Positions 9,182-16,742 of a DNA stretch of 64,000 nucleotides are shown in pieces. The stretch covers positions 1,260,001 to 1,324,000 of the forward strand of contig CP114561.1 of assembly GCA_028865235.1 (NCBI GenBank). The letters run 5' to 3'. The translations under genes and the position numbers were made by a program. The notes under the pieces are model-generated. The model ran no database searches, was not told the DNA's origin, and saw only the letters and a list, made by a program, of their open reading frames with translations. The stretch is from Candidatus Manganitrophus sp. GTDB taxonomy: Bacteria > Nitrospirota > Nitrospiria > SBBL01 > Manganitrophaceae. Position 1 is the first letter of the stretch; each line of letters opens with the position of its first letter.

Positions 9182-9981
9182 TCACGCCTCACGTGTTTCA
9201 TCTTTCTTCGCTTTTTCCCAGAGGGCATCCATTTCCTCCAGAGAGAGCGTGTCGAGCGACACCCCCCGCTGTTTCGCTTCCGACTCCATCATTTGAAACC
9301 GGTCGGTGAAACGTTGAATCGTCCCGCGAAGCGCATCTTCCGGGTTCACCTTTAGGAAGCGGGCCGCATTCACCACCGTGAAGAGGAGATCTCCCACCTC
9401 CGCTTCGATTCGTGCCGGAACGCCTTCCGCCGCCGCCGTTCGAACCTCCTGAAATTCTTCCTCAATTTTACCAAAGACCGGCTCAATCGTCTTCCAATCA
9501 AATCCGACCCGGGCCGCCCTCGCCTGGATCTGGTGCGCCCGCAAAAGCGCCGGAAGCTGTTGCGGAATCCCGTCTAATGCCGATTTGCGGGATTGATTTC
9601 GATCTTCTTTTTCTTCATCTCCTCCCAGCGGGATAAGACCGCTTGCTGATCGAGGGGAGGGGCCTCCGATTGCTCCGGGGAGAAGACATGCGGATGCCGG
9701 CGGGTCATTTTCTCCAACGAAGTCTTCACGACCGTTTCGATATCGAATTGGTTTCGCTCTTTCGCGATTTGAGAATGGAAGAGAACCTGGAAGAGAAGGT
9801 CGCCCAGCTCCTCGCAGAGCGGCTCGGCCTTTCCCGCTTCGATCGCTTCGAGGACTTCATACGCTTCTTCGATTAAAAAGGGCTTCAGCGATTCGGGGGT
9901 CTGCGCGCGGTCCCACGGACATCCCCCTTCCGCGCGCAGCCGGTCCATCAGCGCGACGAGCTGATCGAATGATTTCGACAT
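9182..9981 (-). CDS. mazG: MazG nucleoside triphosphate pyrophosphohydrolase (apparent frameshift)
   Basis: MazG hydrolyses dNTPs and NTPs to the monophosphate and pyrophosphate. Both MazG domains are present. The N-terminal one includes GGCPWDRAQTPESLKPFLIEE and the EELGDLLFQ metal site; the C-terminal one has EAEVGDLLFTVVN. They are in different frames, with the break near 9590. Reading through gives RKSALDGIPQQLPALLRAHQ, the usual linker of MazG, so this is probably a sequence error. The rejoined length, about 266 residues, matches the family. The start at 9981 is preceded by AAGGAGAAG. It lies about 40 bases upstream of gspF and could be co-transcribed. Confidence 0.8.
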
Positions 9982-10220
9982 ACTTCTCCTTATAAACCCG
10001 ACTATTATACAAGCTTTGAGGAGAGATGCAAGGGGGAACAGGCTGAGTCGCCGAATGGATGGACGGAAAATTTCTTGCTGACTATTTCCTCTTTGAACAC
10101 GCACGCGCATTGCAACCGCACGCGCTCACCGTGGCATGAGAATCACCCAGCATCAGCGGTCTTTAAATTGGGATGTGTCCCGGTTTTTAAAATGAGGCCA
10201 CACGGTCCAGCAAACTCCTA

Positions 10221-10562
10221 TCAGGACTCCGGGTCGAACATGATCTCGCGAACCTCCTGCGCGCAGCGACACGCAGCGGCGATCCGGGCAGCCCAAACGA
10301 GTGCTTCCTCACGTGAAGAAACCTCGATGATTGAAAACCCGCCGATAACCGCCTTTGCCTCCGGTACTGGTCCGGCCGAGATGGTCCCGTCTGTGGCAAC
10401 AATGGTCGATTGCTGGCGCTGGACACCGCCGCCGAAGATCCAAACCCCTGCGGCCTTTGCTTCCCGAACCACATTATGTGATGCCTCGCCCACCGACGGC
10501 CAATCTTCATCAGGAATATGGTCCATCGAGCCGTCATCAAACGAAATCAAGTACCGAGGCAT
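10221..10562 (-). CDS. YCII-family protein, cassette 6
   Basis: This is a 113-residue dimeric alpha/beta-barrel-type protein of the YCII (DGPF) family. The usual features are visible: a MPRYLISFDD-type start, a central GVWIFGGGV and a C-terminal helix following GGFSIIEVSSREEAL. The family is structurally related to muconolactone isomerase; most members have no known reaction. I start at 10562, where AGAAGGA precedes the ATG by 4 bases. It is the last cassette I can recognise; no attC is visible between its 3' end and mazG, so its own site may be lost or degenerate. Confidence 0.7.
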   Translation of the reverse strand: MPRYLISFDDGSMDHIPDEDWPSVGEASHNVVREAKAAGVWIFGGGVQRQQSTIVATDGTISAGPVPEAKAVIGGFSIIEVSSREEALVWAARIAAACRCAQEVREIMFDPES

Positions 10563-10582
10563 CGCATCGTTCCTTCTTTGTG

Positions 10583-10642
10583 GCCTAACGATTCGGTTCA
10601 GCGGCTGGCCGCGCAGCAGACGGTCCGCTGTCAAGGTTGGTC
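10583..10642 (-). repeat. attC site between cassettes 5 and 6
   Basis: Read on the minus strand, the site opens with a degenerate R'' box (GACCAAC) overlapping the stop of cassette 5 and closes with a perfect R' box GTTAGGC. The inner arms include GGCTG...CAGCC and GCGCGG...CCGCTG-type complements. It is 60 bases long, within the normal attC range. The R'' box does not strictly fit RYYYAAC. Confidence 0.55.
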
Positions 10643-11201
10643 AGCCGCGCGCGCGCCGATAGTGCATGGCGACCGCGCCGTTGCGGAGCGGCCTCGCCGA
10701 GACCAGCTCGAGCCGTCGCGTGCTGGGCAGCCCGCTCTGGTACAGGGTCGGGCCGTGGCCGGCGATCCTGGGGTGGACGAGGAACTTGTACTCGTCGATC
10801 AGATCCAGCCGGTCCAGCTCGGTCGCGAGCTTGCCGCTACCGAGGAGCACGCCGGCCGGGGTCGCGTCCTTGAGCTTCTGCACGCCCGAGCGCAGGTCGC
10901 CGGCGATGTGGTGGCTGTTGGTCCAGGGGAAGTCCGTTCGCGTCGACGACACGACGTACTTCGGCTTGGCCTCCAGCTTGACCGCCCACTCGCGCATCGC
11001 CGGCGGTGCCTCCACGTCGCCGCGGGCGACCGCCGGCCAGTAGCTCTCCATCATCTCGTAGGTGACGCGGCCCCACAGCATCGCTCCGCCCTCGTCCATG
11101 AGGCGGGTGAAGAAGGCGTGTGTCTCGTCGTCGGCGATTCCCTCCCGGTGGTCGACGCAGCCGTCCAGGGTGACGTTGATGCTGAAGGTCAGGAGTCCCA
11201 T
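10641..11201 (-). CDS. RibD C-terminal/dihydrofolate reductase-like protein, cassette 5
   Basis: This 186-residue protein has the fold of the RibD C-terminal domain, which is related to dihydrofolate reductase. It starts with SINVTLDGCVD, has LWGRVTYEMMESYWP in the nucleotide-binding region, VLLGSGKLATELDRLDLIDEY, and ends in HYRRARG. Such proteins probably bind NAD(P)H; the substrate is unknown. AGGAGA precedes the ATG at good spacing. Its GC is far higher than the adjacent cassettes, in line with independent capture. A second member of the same superfamily is at 12584-13192. Confidence 0.75.
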   Translation of the reverse strand: MGLLTFSINVTLDGCVDHREGIADDETHAFFTRLMDEGGAMLWGRVTYEMMESYWPAVARGDVEAPPAMREWAVKLEAKPKYVVSSTRTDFPWTNSHHIAGDLRSGVQKLKDATPAGVLLGSGKLATELDRLDLIDEYKFLVHPRIAGHGPTLYQSGLPSTRRLELVSARPLRNGAVAMHYRRARG

Positions 11202-11266
11202 GGCGCGAGTCTCCTCTCATTTGGGCGGTCTGCTGGACTGTCACTTGTCGACGAGTACCTCGCAGC

Positions 11267-11330
11267 GGCTAACGCAGAGTTCACCGGCGCGGCGTTGTGT
11301 GCCGCGGCCGGTGGAACGACGTGTTATAAC
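11267..11330 (-). repeat. attC site between cassettes 4 and 5
   Basis: On the minus strand this runs from TTATAAC (R'', containing the stop of cassette 4) to GTTAGCC (R'). The inner boxes CGTTCCACCGG and CCGGTGAACTCTGCG pair with a bulge, as expected of L''/L' boxes, around a GCGGC-rich loop. It is 64 bases long. The outer boxes deviate by one base each from RYYYAAC/GTTRRRY, but the TTATAAC form is common in chromosomal integrons. Confidence 0.6.
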
Positions 11331-11790
11331 TCACTCCTATAAGGAGACTCAAACTCCTCGACGAATAAGCCGTTCGTTGCGGCGTATGCGGAAGCCTGTT
11401 TCGGCGCACCTGGGACCCCGATATACATGTAGTAGTCCCAGCCGAAATGAATAAACGCGTTTTTTGTTTCCAGCTTTGCCCAATATTTCTCCCGCAAAAT
11501 CCCACGAAGCACCGGTGCGAGAGAATCCATTTTGACTATGGCTCTTCCGACAAAAAACCGGCTTCTATGTTCTTGCCGTGATCTTCTAGACCAACAACTC
11601 TTAACTCTACAATTTCTTGTTCTTTCAGAAATCCTATGGCGGTTTCGATATATGCCGTCTCGATTGTTTCGTATTCTTCCTTCGTAACGTTTTTCCCAAT
11701 ATCGCTATAGGAGGTCCATTCCTTCTTTGTGTATACACCCAAGGCGTCACGATACTTTGGGTTGTATTTGGTGATTCGAAACTGTTTCAT
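11324..11790 (-). CDS. Cassette 4 hypothetical protein (apparent frameshift)
   Basis: Two short frames, 84 residues (11536-11790, MKQFRITKYNPKYRD...) and 68 residues (11324-11530, ending YRSEL), probably form one protein of about 155 residues. Reading across the A6 run at 11552-11557 joins NIEAGF to VGRAIVKMDSLAPVLRGI without a stop. The second part has HFGWDYYMYIGV, a pattern found in integron-cassette and immunity-type hypothetical proteins that I recall but cannot name further. The function is unknown. The alternative, a true two-gene cassette, is possible because the second frame has its own ATG six bases after the first stop. Confidence 0.5.
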
Positions 11791-11805
11791 GAGTTATAAT
11801 GCCAA

Positions 11806-11887
11806 AGCTAACCCGCCGGCCACCGAGCCGGCGAGCGGAGCGAGTGGGCTAAGCTGGCATCCGGTCGGGTTGAGTGCCGGGTTAGAC
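11806..11887 (-). repeat. attC site between cassettes 3 and 4
   Basis: On the minus strand it opens with GTCTAAC (R'' fits RYYYAAC) just after the stop of cassette 3. It closes with GTTAGCT, one base off GTTRRRY. The interior has a long stem around GCTCCGCTCGCCGGC and GCCGGCGG. It is 82 bases long. Confidence 0.65.
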
Positions 11888-11895
11888 CAGTAGCA

Positions 11896-12471
11896 CTATC
11901 GAAGAGGTACATTGATAACCTTTCCAGGTTCCCCAGGACGTCCGTAGTCGAGGACATCAGTCCTGTACCACTGCTTATCTATTCCCCGGATATAAACGGA
12001 TTTCAGGCTAATGCTCCTGTCGTCATTTACACGTTCTGGTGTCCCGTAGACAATGACGAGATTTCCAGGACTTGCTGCCTTTCTCATTTCGTCAGTATTG
12101 CTTTCCTTCTTCACAAACCAAGACGTTTTAAACTGCCCCTCACCTCGCGGCGAGAGAAAGATCTTCTCCTTCTGGACGCTATGGTCTTCTAGCCAATCAT
12201 AGTAATGATGTTCGAGAACAAATTGGACTTCGATGTTGTCCGGGTGTTCAATGAACTCGCTGTTCAAGACCACCCCTGGCCACGCGACTACGGTGGAACT
12301 GTTACCGGCCAGATCGTTTCTCACATCATCAGGAAATACGTTGCGGTTTGCACGATCCGACGCTTGTTTCTCCCAAGATGAAACCGGCTGGTAGTAGTTT
12401 GTATGCGGACATCCGGCGAGCAGGAATAGTAGCGAGATAAGTAAACTATTGATCGGCGAGACTCTTCCCAT
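11896..12471 (-). CDS. Lipoprotein of unknown function, cassette 3
   Basis: This 191-residue protein starts with a lipoprotein signal peptide ending in the lipobox FLLAGC near residue 20. The mature domain is mainly beta and contains TVVAWPGVVLNSEF, IEVQFVLEHHYYDW and a FLSPRGEGQFKTSW stretch, ending in PGKVINVPLR. The layout is reminiscent of Slp-like OB-fold lipoproteins, but similarity is weak and I do not assign the family. I start at 12471, where AGGAGAGAGAA precedes the ATG; the earlier in-frame ATG at 12501 lies inside the attC R' box. Its cassette position means it was mobile. Confidence 0.65.
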   Translation of the reverse strand: MGRVSPINSLLISLLFLLAGCPHTNYYQPVSSWEKQASDRANRNVFPDDVRNDLAGNSSTVVAWPGVVLNSEFIEHPDNIEVQFVLEHHYYDWLEDHSVQKEKIFLSPRGEGQFKTSWFVKKESNTDEMRKAASPGNLVIVYGTPERVNDDRSISLKSVYIRGIDKQWYRTDVLDYGRPGEPGKVINVPLR

Positions 12472-12492
12472 TTCTCTCTCCTGCGCGCTGGG

Positions 12493-12552
12493 GTCTAACA
12501 TCGCTAATCAGCGGCGCGGTATTTTGCGTCCGCCGAATTAGCCTTGTTAGGC
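12493..12552 (-). repeat. attC site between cassettes 2 and 3
   Basis: This is a textbook 60-base element. On the minus strand it reads GCCTAAC (R'') to GTTAGAC (R'), with inner complementary stretches GGCTAATTCGGCGG and CCGCTGATTAGCG around a short AT-containing loop. Both outer boxes match RYYYAAC and GTTRRRY exactly. Confidence 0.85.
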
Positions 12553-12583
12553 GGTGATGCGATTCGCTACATAGATAAAAAAA

Positions 12584-13192
12584 TTAATCTCCAAGCGATA
12601 CTGTCTTCACTTCACCGGCCCGCTTATAATTGGCAACAATAACACCAAGTGGCGTAACTTTGCTGTCAGTTAATTTGAAAGCTGCCGGAATTGTACCTTC
12701 GGCAAATAGGCGTTTGCCCGGGCCGAGCGTTATAGGGAAAATTTTGAGCCACAATTCATCAACCAAATCGTGCTTCAAGAGCGTCTGTATCAAGTTGCCG
12801 CTTCCCCAAACGTGCAGATCGGGGCCGTCCTCACTTTTAAGGTTCTTCACCTTTTCGGCAACATTGCCAGAAAGAAGCACAGAATTCTCCCAATCAAGCT
12901 TGAGCGATGAGTCGTGAGACGCAACATACTTTTTTACTTCGTTGATGCCGGGCCAACCAGCAGCGTGGTGCGGCCAGTATCCTGCCCAGATGTCGTATGT
13001 CTTCCGACCAAGAAGCAGCTCAGATCGTTCTAACGACATCTGCTCGCCCATCACCTTGCCCGAAAAGTCGTCCATGTAGGGACCCACCCACCCGCCATAC
13101 TTGATGCCATCCGAGGTATCTTCCTCAGGGCCTCCAGGCGCCTGTATCACGCCGTCGAGGGTTACGAATAATACGACAATAAGTTTTCTCAT
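12584..13192 (-). CDS. RibD C-terminal/dihydrofolate reductase-like protein, cassette 2
   Basis: This 202-residue protein has the RibD C-terminal fold: LIVVLFVTLDGVIQAPGG at the start, ELLLGRKTYDIWAGYWP, LHVWGSGNLIQTLLKHDLVDE and ITLGPGKRLF. Proteins of this type bind NAD(P)H and are annotated as dihydrofolate reductase family or deaminase-reductase; the substrate is unknown. It differs clearly in sequence from the other such cassette in the array (10641-11201). The gene is lower in GC than the flanking chromosome. It is followed at once by a canonical attC. Confidence 0.78.
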   Translation of the reverse strand: MRKLIVVLFVTLDGVIQAPGGPEEDTSDGIKYGGWVGPYMDDFSGKVMGEQMSLERSELLLGRKTYDIWAGYWPHHAAGWPGINEVKKYVASHDSSLKLDWENSVLLSGNVAEKVKNLKSEDGPDLHVWGSGNLIQTLLKHDLVDELWLKIFPITLGPGKRLFAEGTIPAAFKLTDSKVTPLGVIVANYKRAGEVKTVSLGD

Positions 13193-13223
13193 AATATTAA
13201 TTCCTTAATCCTAATTAATATTG

Positions 13224-13302
13224 GCCTAACGTTTGAGTTCACCCGCGCGCGAAGGCTGGCGCAGCCAGCCGTAGCGCGTCGGTGTGGAACGAAGGGTTAG
13301 AC
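13224..13302 (-). repeat. attC site between cassettes 1 and 2
   Basis: On the minus strand it runs from GTCTAAC (R'', overlapping the stop of cassette 1) to GTTAGGC (R'), both exact matches to the attC boxes. Inner boxes CCTTCGTTCCAC and GTGAACTCAAACG pair with the usual bulged base, around a long GC-rich stem GGCTGGCTGCGCCAGCC. It is 79 bases long. This is the clearest attC in the array with 12493-12552. Confidence 0.87.
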
Positions 13303-13827
13303 CGCGGGCTCACGCTTTTGCGTACCAAGGGCGGTTAGCAGCAAACGCTGGCTGATGAGCACAACGGTCATGGTGAAGCGGTCGCGAGGGTTGCGCAACT
13401 GACCGGGGGTGTACAAGGGTTCATCTGTATTTCCGTTCTTCAACATCACCGGGTACATGAGCCTGCTGCAGCTCTCGGAAAGCTCCGGGCTTGCGAAAGA
13501 GAGAGACAGGTGGTGATGGGCGAACTGGTTGCGCATTTCAGCGAGGACCAGGAGGTCCTGATACAGGGGCTTTGAGACTAGACCGAGAACATAGCAAGCA
13601 TCTGCACGACTTGACAGCGAACCAAGCGAGCCAGATCGCGAGTCCAAGACCTTGGCAGACACCGCGCTCGCGACAAAGAACTTCTCTAGGAGAGCAGCAA
13701 GACAAGCATCGATGTAGGCAGCCGAGATGACGACCGCGGAAAGATCAGGCTCGTTGTTCAGAACGTCGAAGAACGCTTGGGTGTCAGCGGAGAGAGACTC
13801 CGCGGGTAAGAGCGTTCGCTTGGTCAT
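13297..13827 (-). CDS. MltR-like protein, cassette 1
   Basis: This protein of about 176 residues resembles the MltR (mannitol operon repressor) family, with SAAYIDACLAALLEKFF, GSLGSLSSRADACYVLGLVS and LAEMRNQFAHHHL motifs. MltR-type proteins are all-helical, lack a classical helix-turn-helix and occur often in cassettes and near mobile elements; the regulatory role is known only for the E. coli mannitol gene. I start at the ATG at 13827 with AAAGG upstream. The ATG at 13857 is formed by the recombination site itself. Being first in the array, it would be the cassette nearest any integron promoter. Confidence 0.6.
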   Translation of the reverse strand: MTKRTLLPAESLSADTQAFFDVLNNEPDLSAVVISAAYIDACLAALLEKFFVASAVSAKVLDSRSGSLGSLSSRADACYVLGLVSKPLYQDLLVLAEMRNQFAHHHLSLSFASPELSESCSRLMYPVMLKNGNTDEPLYTPGQLRNPRDRFTMTVVLISQRLLLTALGTQKREPAV

Positions 13828-13848
13828 GCTGTGCCTTTGTGTACAGCG

Positions 13849-13990
13849 GTCTAACATATAATAGACAGAAATTTTTCTGCCTTATTTTACGGAATTTTTT
13901 CTGTCTATCTCTTGTTGATCATTCCTAACATATTGAAAATGTAATGTAGTCAAAGACCAAACCGGAGATAGGCAGAAAATTTTGTGCTCT
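13849..13990 (-). promoter_or_regulatory. Probable attI region of the integron
   Basis: A lone simple site GTTAGAC (minus strand, 13855-13849) marks the junction with cassette 1 and has no attC-type partner on its right. The adjacent AT-rich stretch holds three copies of a TAGACAGAAATTTTT-like motif (near 13863, 13897-13909 inverted, and 13969 as ATAGGCAGAAAATTTT), arranged as inverted and direct repeats. These could be extra integrase-binding sites of attI or promoter elements. attI regions are not conserved in sequence, so the call rests on position between the integrase remnant and the first cassette. Confidence 0.5.
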
Positions 13991-14062
13991 AAAATTATGG
14001 ACGACTGTGGTATATCACATGGTATTTCTAAAATCAATACAGTATGTGTAAACCCGCCGTGA

Positions 14063-14176
14063 AGGATTGATCGGTCAAAATATGAATCCGCTCTTCTGAC
14101 CCATGTGCAGCCCTCCGCTCCTCAACCGAAAAAGCTACTCGACCAGGTCCGGGAAATCATTCGCCTAAACAAATAA
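14063..14176 (+). pseudogene. Integron integrase remnant, 5' end only
   Basis: An open stretch of 37 codons without an ATG ends in PKKLLDQVREIIRLNK and TAA. This matches the start of integron integrases and related tyrosine recombinases, where a KLLDQVREAIR-type helix precedes the YRTE...Y region. A GTG at 14105 could be the start. After the stop no frame resumes the recombinase, so the catalytic R-H-R-Y region is absent. Its orientation, opposite to the cassettes, is as in functional integrons. A genuine truncation is more likely than a sequencing error because the downstream 130 bases encode nothing similar. Confidence 0.55.
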
Positions 14177-14313
14177 ATGACGCCCCGTATGGTTTAGATG
14201 GGTTTATCTTATAGACTTTTTGGAGTGGGAAGAAAGTCTGATGAGGAGAGGTGGAGATCAGCTTAGCCGAAGAGAGAGGACGCAGAACGCTCCAGCCTTA
14301 AATCAGCGGAACG

Positions 14314-14760
14314 CTACCATTCATTATAAGAAGTCCCGTTGGTTCCGATGATATCGCTGCCGGAGTGGACGTCGTAAATTCCGGATTCATCCCCTTCGGA
14401 GACAAAAATCTCAACCCACGTCTCGGTGGTGCCGGTGAAAGGATCAACCGGAATGGCCCGCAGGTATCCTTTTTCGACGAGGTCGGGGAGGGCGGCGGGG
14501 TAGCTCCCCTGATCGGCGTGGTACTGATCGATGACATCGCGCATGACATAGAGATCCTTCTTGAGCGCCGCCTCTTTGGCTTTGATCGTGGCGATGCGAT
14601 ACGACGGCTCGGCGAGGGTGACGAGGATGCCGACGATCGCCACCACGACCATCAATTCGATGAGGGTAAAGCCCTTCTCCCCCCCCCGCCTTATTTTTTG
14701 AAATAGTCGATGAACCCGCTTCACAATTCCCCTTGTTCCTTTTATCCCTTGATTCCTCAT
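14314..14760 (-). CDS. Type IV pilin/GspG-like prepilin
   Basis: This 148-residue protein has a prepilin peptidase site, KGFTLIELMVVVAIVGIL, cut between G and F near residue 30, followed by the hydrophobic assembly helix. The remaining domain contains DQYHADQGSYPAALPDLVEKGYLRAIPVDPFTG, typical of GspG-type major pseudopilins and some type IVa pilins. The leader is unusually long (about 30 residues) if the ATG at 14760 is used; a shorter leader from a non-ATG start is possible. It could be a substrate for either assembly machine in the window; none is adjacent. Confidence 0.85.
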   Translation of the reverse strand: MRNQGIKGTRGIVKRVHRLFQKIRRGGEKGFTLIELMVVVAIVGILVTLAEPSYRIATIKAKEAALKKDLYVMRDVIDQYHADQGSYPAALPDLVEKGYLRAIPVDPFTGTTETWVEIFVSEGDESGIYDVHSGSDIIGTNGTSYNEW

Positions 14761-14781
14761 TCCTAATTTTCAGATTCCTAA

Positions 14782-15471
14782 TTATTCTCTTAGTATAATC
14801 GGTTTCAGCGACTCCGACGCGAGCTGCTTTCGGAGCCGGCCGACGGCCGCCCGGGCCGCCTTCTCGGAGCGAAACGGTCCGACCCGAACCCGGTGGGACG
14901 GTCCGTCTCCCGTTTCAATCGTCTCCATGCGGACCGTTTGACCTTCCCCTCCCAGCTTTTCCTTGATCCGAGCGGCATTCTCCTTGGATTGAAAGGAGCC
15001 GACCTGAATGAAAAAATCGCCGTGGCCGCGCATTTTCTCAAAGCCGACGATCTCTATTTCAACGTCGGCCGTTCCCTCTTGAATCATTCCCAATTTTCTG
15101 GCCGCCTCGTAGGAAAGATCGAGAATCCGATCATCCACGAACGGTCCCCGATCGGTCACCTTCACCCGAACGCTCCGGCCGCTGTCGAGTTTCGTCACGC
15201 GAAGGTGGGTCCCGAAAGGAAGGGTCTGATGGGCTGCAGAAAGTTCGAACATATTATAAATTTCGCCGCTGCTGGTCGGCCTTCCATGGAAATCTTTTCC
15301 ATACCAAGAAGCCCGGCCGGTCTCCCGGTAGCCGAGGTCATAATCGGCCTTGCGAGGGGAGCCGGCGCACCCGCTGAACGCAAGGAGTCCGACCCAAATA
15401 ACGAGATGAATAGAGAGAGAACGAGGAAAAGAGGTGGGAAAGAAGCGCTTTGTGTGAATCATCAAAGACAT
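14782..15471 (-). CDS. rlpA: RlpA-family lytic transglycosylase/septal ring lipoprotein
   Basis: The protein has 229 residues, with a signal peptide ending in a lipobox (LLAFSGC), then a double-psi beta-barrel domain (about 45-135) with GRASWYGKDFHGRPTSSGE and VTDRGPFVDDRILDLS, and a C-terminal SPOR domain (about 150-225). RlpA proteins cleave peptidoglycan strands lacking stem peptides; SPOR domains bind such denuded glycan at the septum. It lies immediately after the pilin gene on the same strand. The lipobox predicts outer-membrane anchoring. Confidence 0.88.
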   Translation of the reverse strand: MSLMIHTKRFFPTSFPRSLSIHLVIWVGLLAFSGCAGSPRKADYDLGYRETGRASWYGKDFHGRPTSSGEIYNMFELSAAHQTLPFGTHLRVTKLDSGRSVRVKVTDRGPFVDDRILDLSYEAARKLGMIQEGTADVEIEIVGFEKMRGHGDFFIQVGSFQSKENAARIKEKLGGEGQTVRMETIETGDGPSHRVRVGPFRSEKAARAAVGRLRKQLASESLKPIILRE

Positions 15472-15663
15472 GGCCGTCGATTCGCGGGGGTGGAAGGCAG
15501 ATCCCCCTTTGGGGTCGCGCCGACATCTTCTCCATCCTCCCGAACAGGGATCGAACCGCTCTGCCCTTTTTTTCCAGCGAAGATGGAAAGACCGTTGGGA
15601 AGAAGATCATCGCCCAGCTGAAAAGCCTTTTGTATTGAAAGCGATTTTGCCCGGCGAACCGGA

Positions 15664-15873
15664 TTAATTTCTAATCTTGATCACCCTCATCTTGCAGGAG
15701 GGGCAAAAAAGTTTGGGGGTCAGCTCGCTGGCGCAGACGGGACACGATTCTTTGCGTCGCTCAATCGCCCGGCGCGCCCCCTGCCGCCGATCTGCCTGCC
15801 GCCGATCTCCTTGGCGGCGGTCTTCCGTTTCATCCCGCCGTTCTCCGGCGCGTCTCTCTTGAGAGTCAATCAC
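15664..15873 (-). CDS. Small Arg-rich zinc-ribbon protein
   Basis: This is a 69-residue protein if started at the GTG at 15873, which has GGGGAGGA about 10 bases upstream; an ATG at 15945 would instead overlap the preceding gene. The first half consists of near-repeats of DRRQG/ADRRQ (about residues 15-35), very rich in Arg and Asp or Glu. The second half is a zinc ribbon with CPVC and CPSC pairs. The function is unknown; RNA or nucleic-acid binding would fit the composition but is inference. Confidence 0.5.
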   Translation of the reverse strand: MIDSQERRAGERRDETEDRRQGDRRQADRRQGARRAIERRKESCPVCASELTPKLFCPSCKMRVIKIRN

Positions 15874-15914
15874 TTCGGTCACTCCTCCCCTAAAGAAGCG
15901 CAAGCAGCCCGACT

Positions 15915-16483
15915 TCATGCCATCAGAAGGGCTACCACGCCGCAAATCAGATTAAGGCTCATCAGGCGAACCGATAGATGATGAAGCCGATTGAAGTCCG
16001 GAGGATTCTCCCCGGTTTCCACCTCTTCGAGCGTTTGGACGGCGGCCGAACCGGAAGAGGCCAGAACCATCGAGGGGCGCAACGCCCCCTCTCGGGCGAC
16101 GGCGCCGACTTTGGCCGAGGACTGGGAGGCCATCCAGCTGCGAAGTTTCGGCGAGACGACCAGGGCCGAGTAAAGCCCCCCCGCCGACATCACTAGGATG
16201 GCAAGATACCGCGTAAGATTCCAGGGGGTGAGATTCTCCCAGGTCCAATATTTGATGATTCCGGTGATCATCAGCGCCGCGATGCAAAAAGGGAGAGTAG
16301 ATCGAACTTCCTCAAAATCTCCCCCATCAGTTCGCCCGCGGTGCGCCGCGATTTGATCCGTCGAAAAAGAATGGGGGCGACGATTAAACCGATCGCCACG
16401 ATTCCGCCGACCCAAATGGAAAGGGCCAGCAGGTGAATGAATTGAATCCCCATGAAGTAAAAGTTCGGAATCGGAACTTCCAT
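15915..16483 (-). CDS. DUF4149/CopD-like membrane protein (apparent frameshift)
   Basis: This is a multi-pass membrane protein of about 189 residues once two frames are joined. The N-terminal part has FIHLLALSIWVGGIVAIGLIVAPILF, the HxxA..WxGG pattern of DUF4149/CopD-like membrane proteins. The C-terminal part has three further hydrophobic segments. The shift is at the T5 run near 16287-16291; reading across gives FDLLSLFCIAALMITGIIKYW. A sequence error is likely. Function is unknown; some relatives are linked with copper handling, but no metal motif decides it here. Confidence 0.6.
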
Positions 16484-16742
16484 CGTCCCCTCTTAATCAG
16501 TCTATCTCAGACTATCGAACGCGTGGCGCGTCGTTCTCCGACGATTTTTAATTCTGAAAATCATTCCCGCAAAAACCCAGGCTTGCGCCGACATCCCGTG
16601 ATTTCATCCGCGAGCGAGAAGCCCCCTTCCCAAACCCGGCGCAAGAGGAGGGAAAATAGATTGCCGGGAAGAAAAAATGAAAAGCAAAACGCGAAAGCGA
16701 TGTTTGGAGGAACGGGCGAGGATGCTTCAGACGGGGGCTTGC

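Larger units (their letters stand above)
10221..14176. mobile_element. Integron: cassette array with decayed integrase
   Basis: Six gene cassettes are aligned on the minus strand and separated by imperfect inverted repeats of 60-82 bases. These have attC-type ends (RYYYAAC on one side, GTTRRRY on the other) and stop codons placed at the R'' box, as in integrons. To the right lies an attI-like region, then the first codons of a tyrosine recombinase in the opposite orientation, the classic integron layout. The integrase stops after about 25-37 codons, so the platform looks immobile unless an integrase acts in trans. The cassettes differ sharply in GC, as expected for captured genes. Confidence 0.8.

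Noticed and set aside
10518-11342. Plus-strand frame of 274 codons
   Set aside because: It is antisense to a RibD-like cassette and crosses attC sites, which real cassette genes do not.
13856-13990. CRISPR-like repeats
   Set aside because: The repeated motif is short, AT-rich and in mixed orientation without regular spacers; no cas gene is present in the window.
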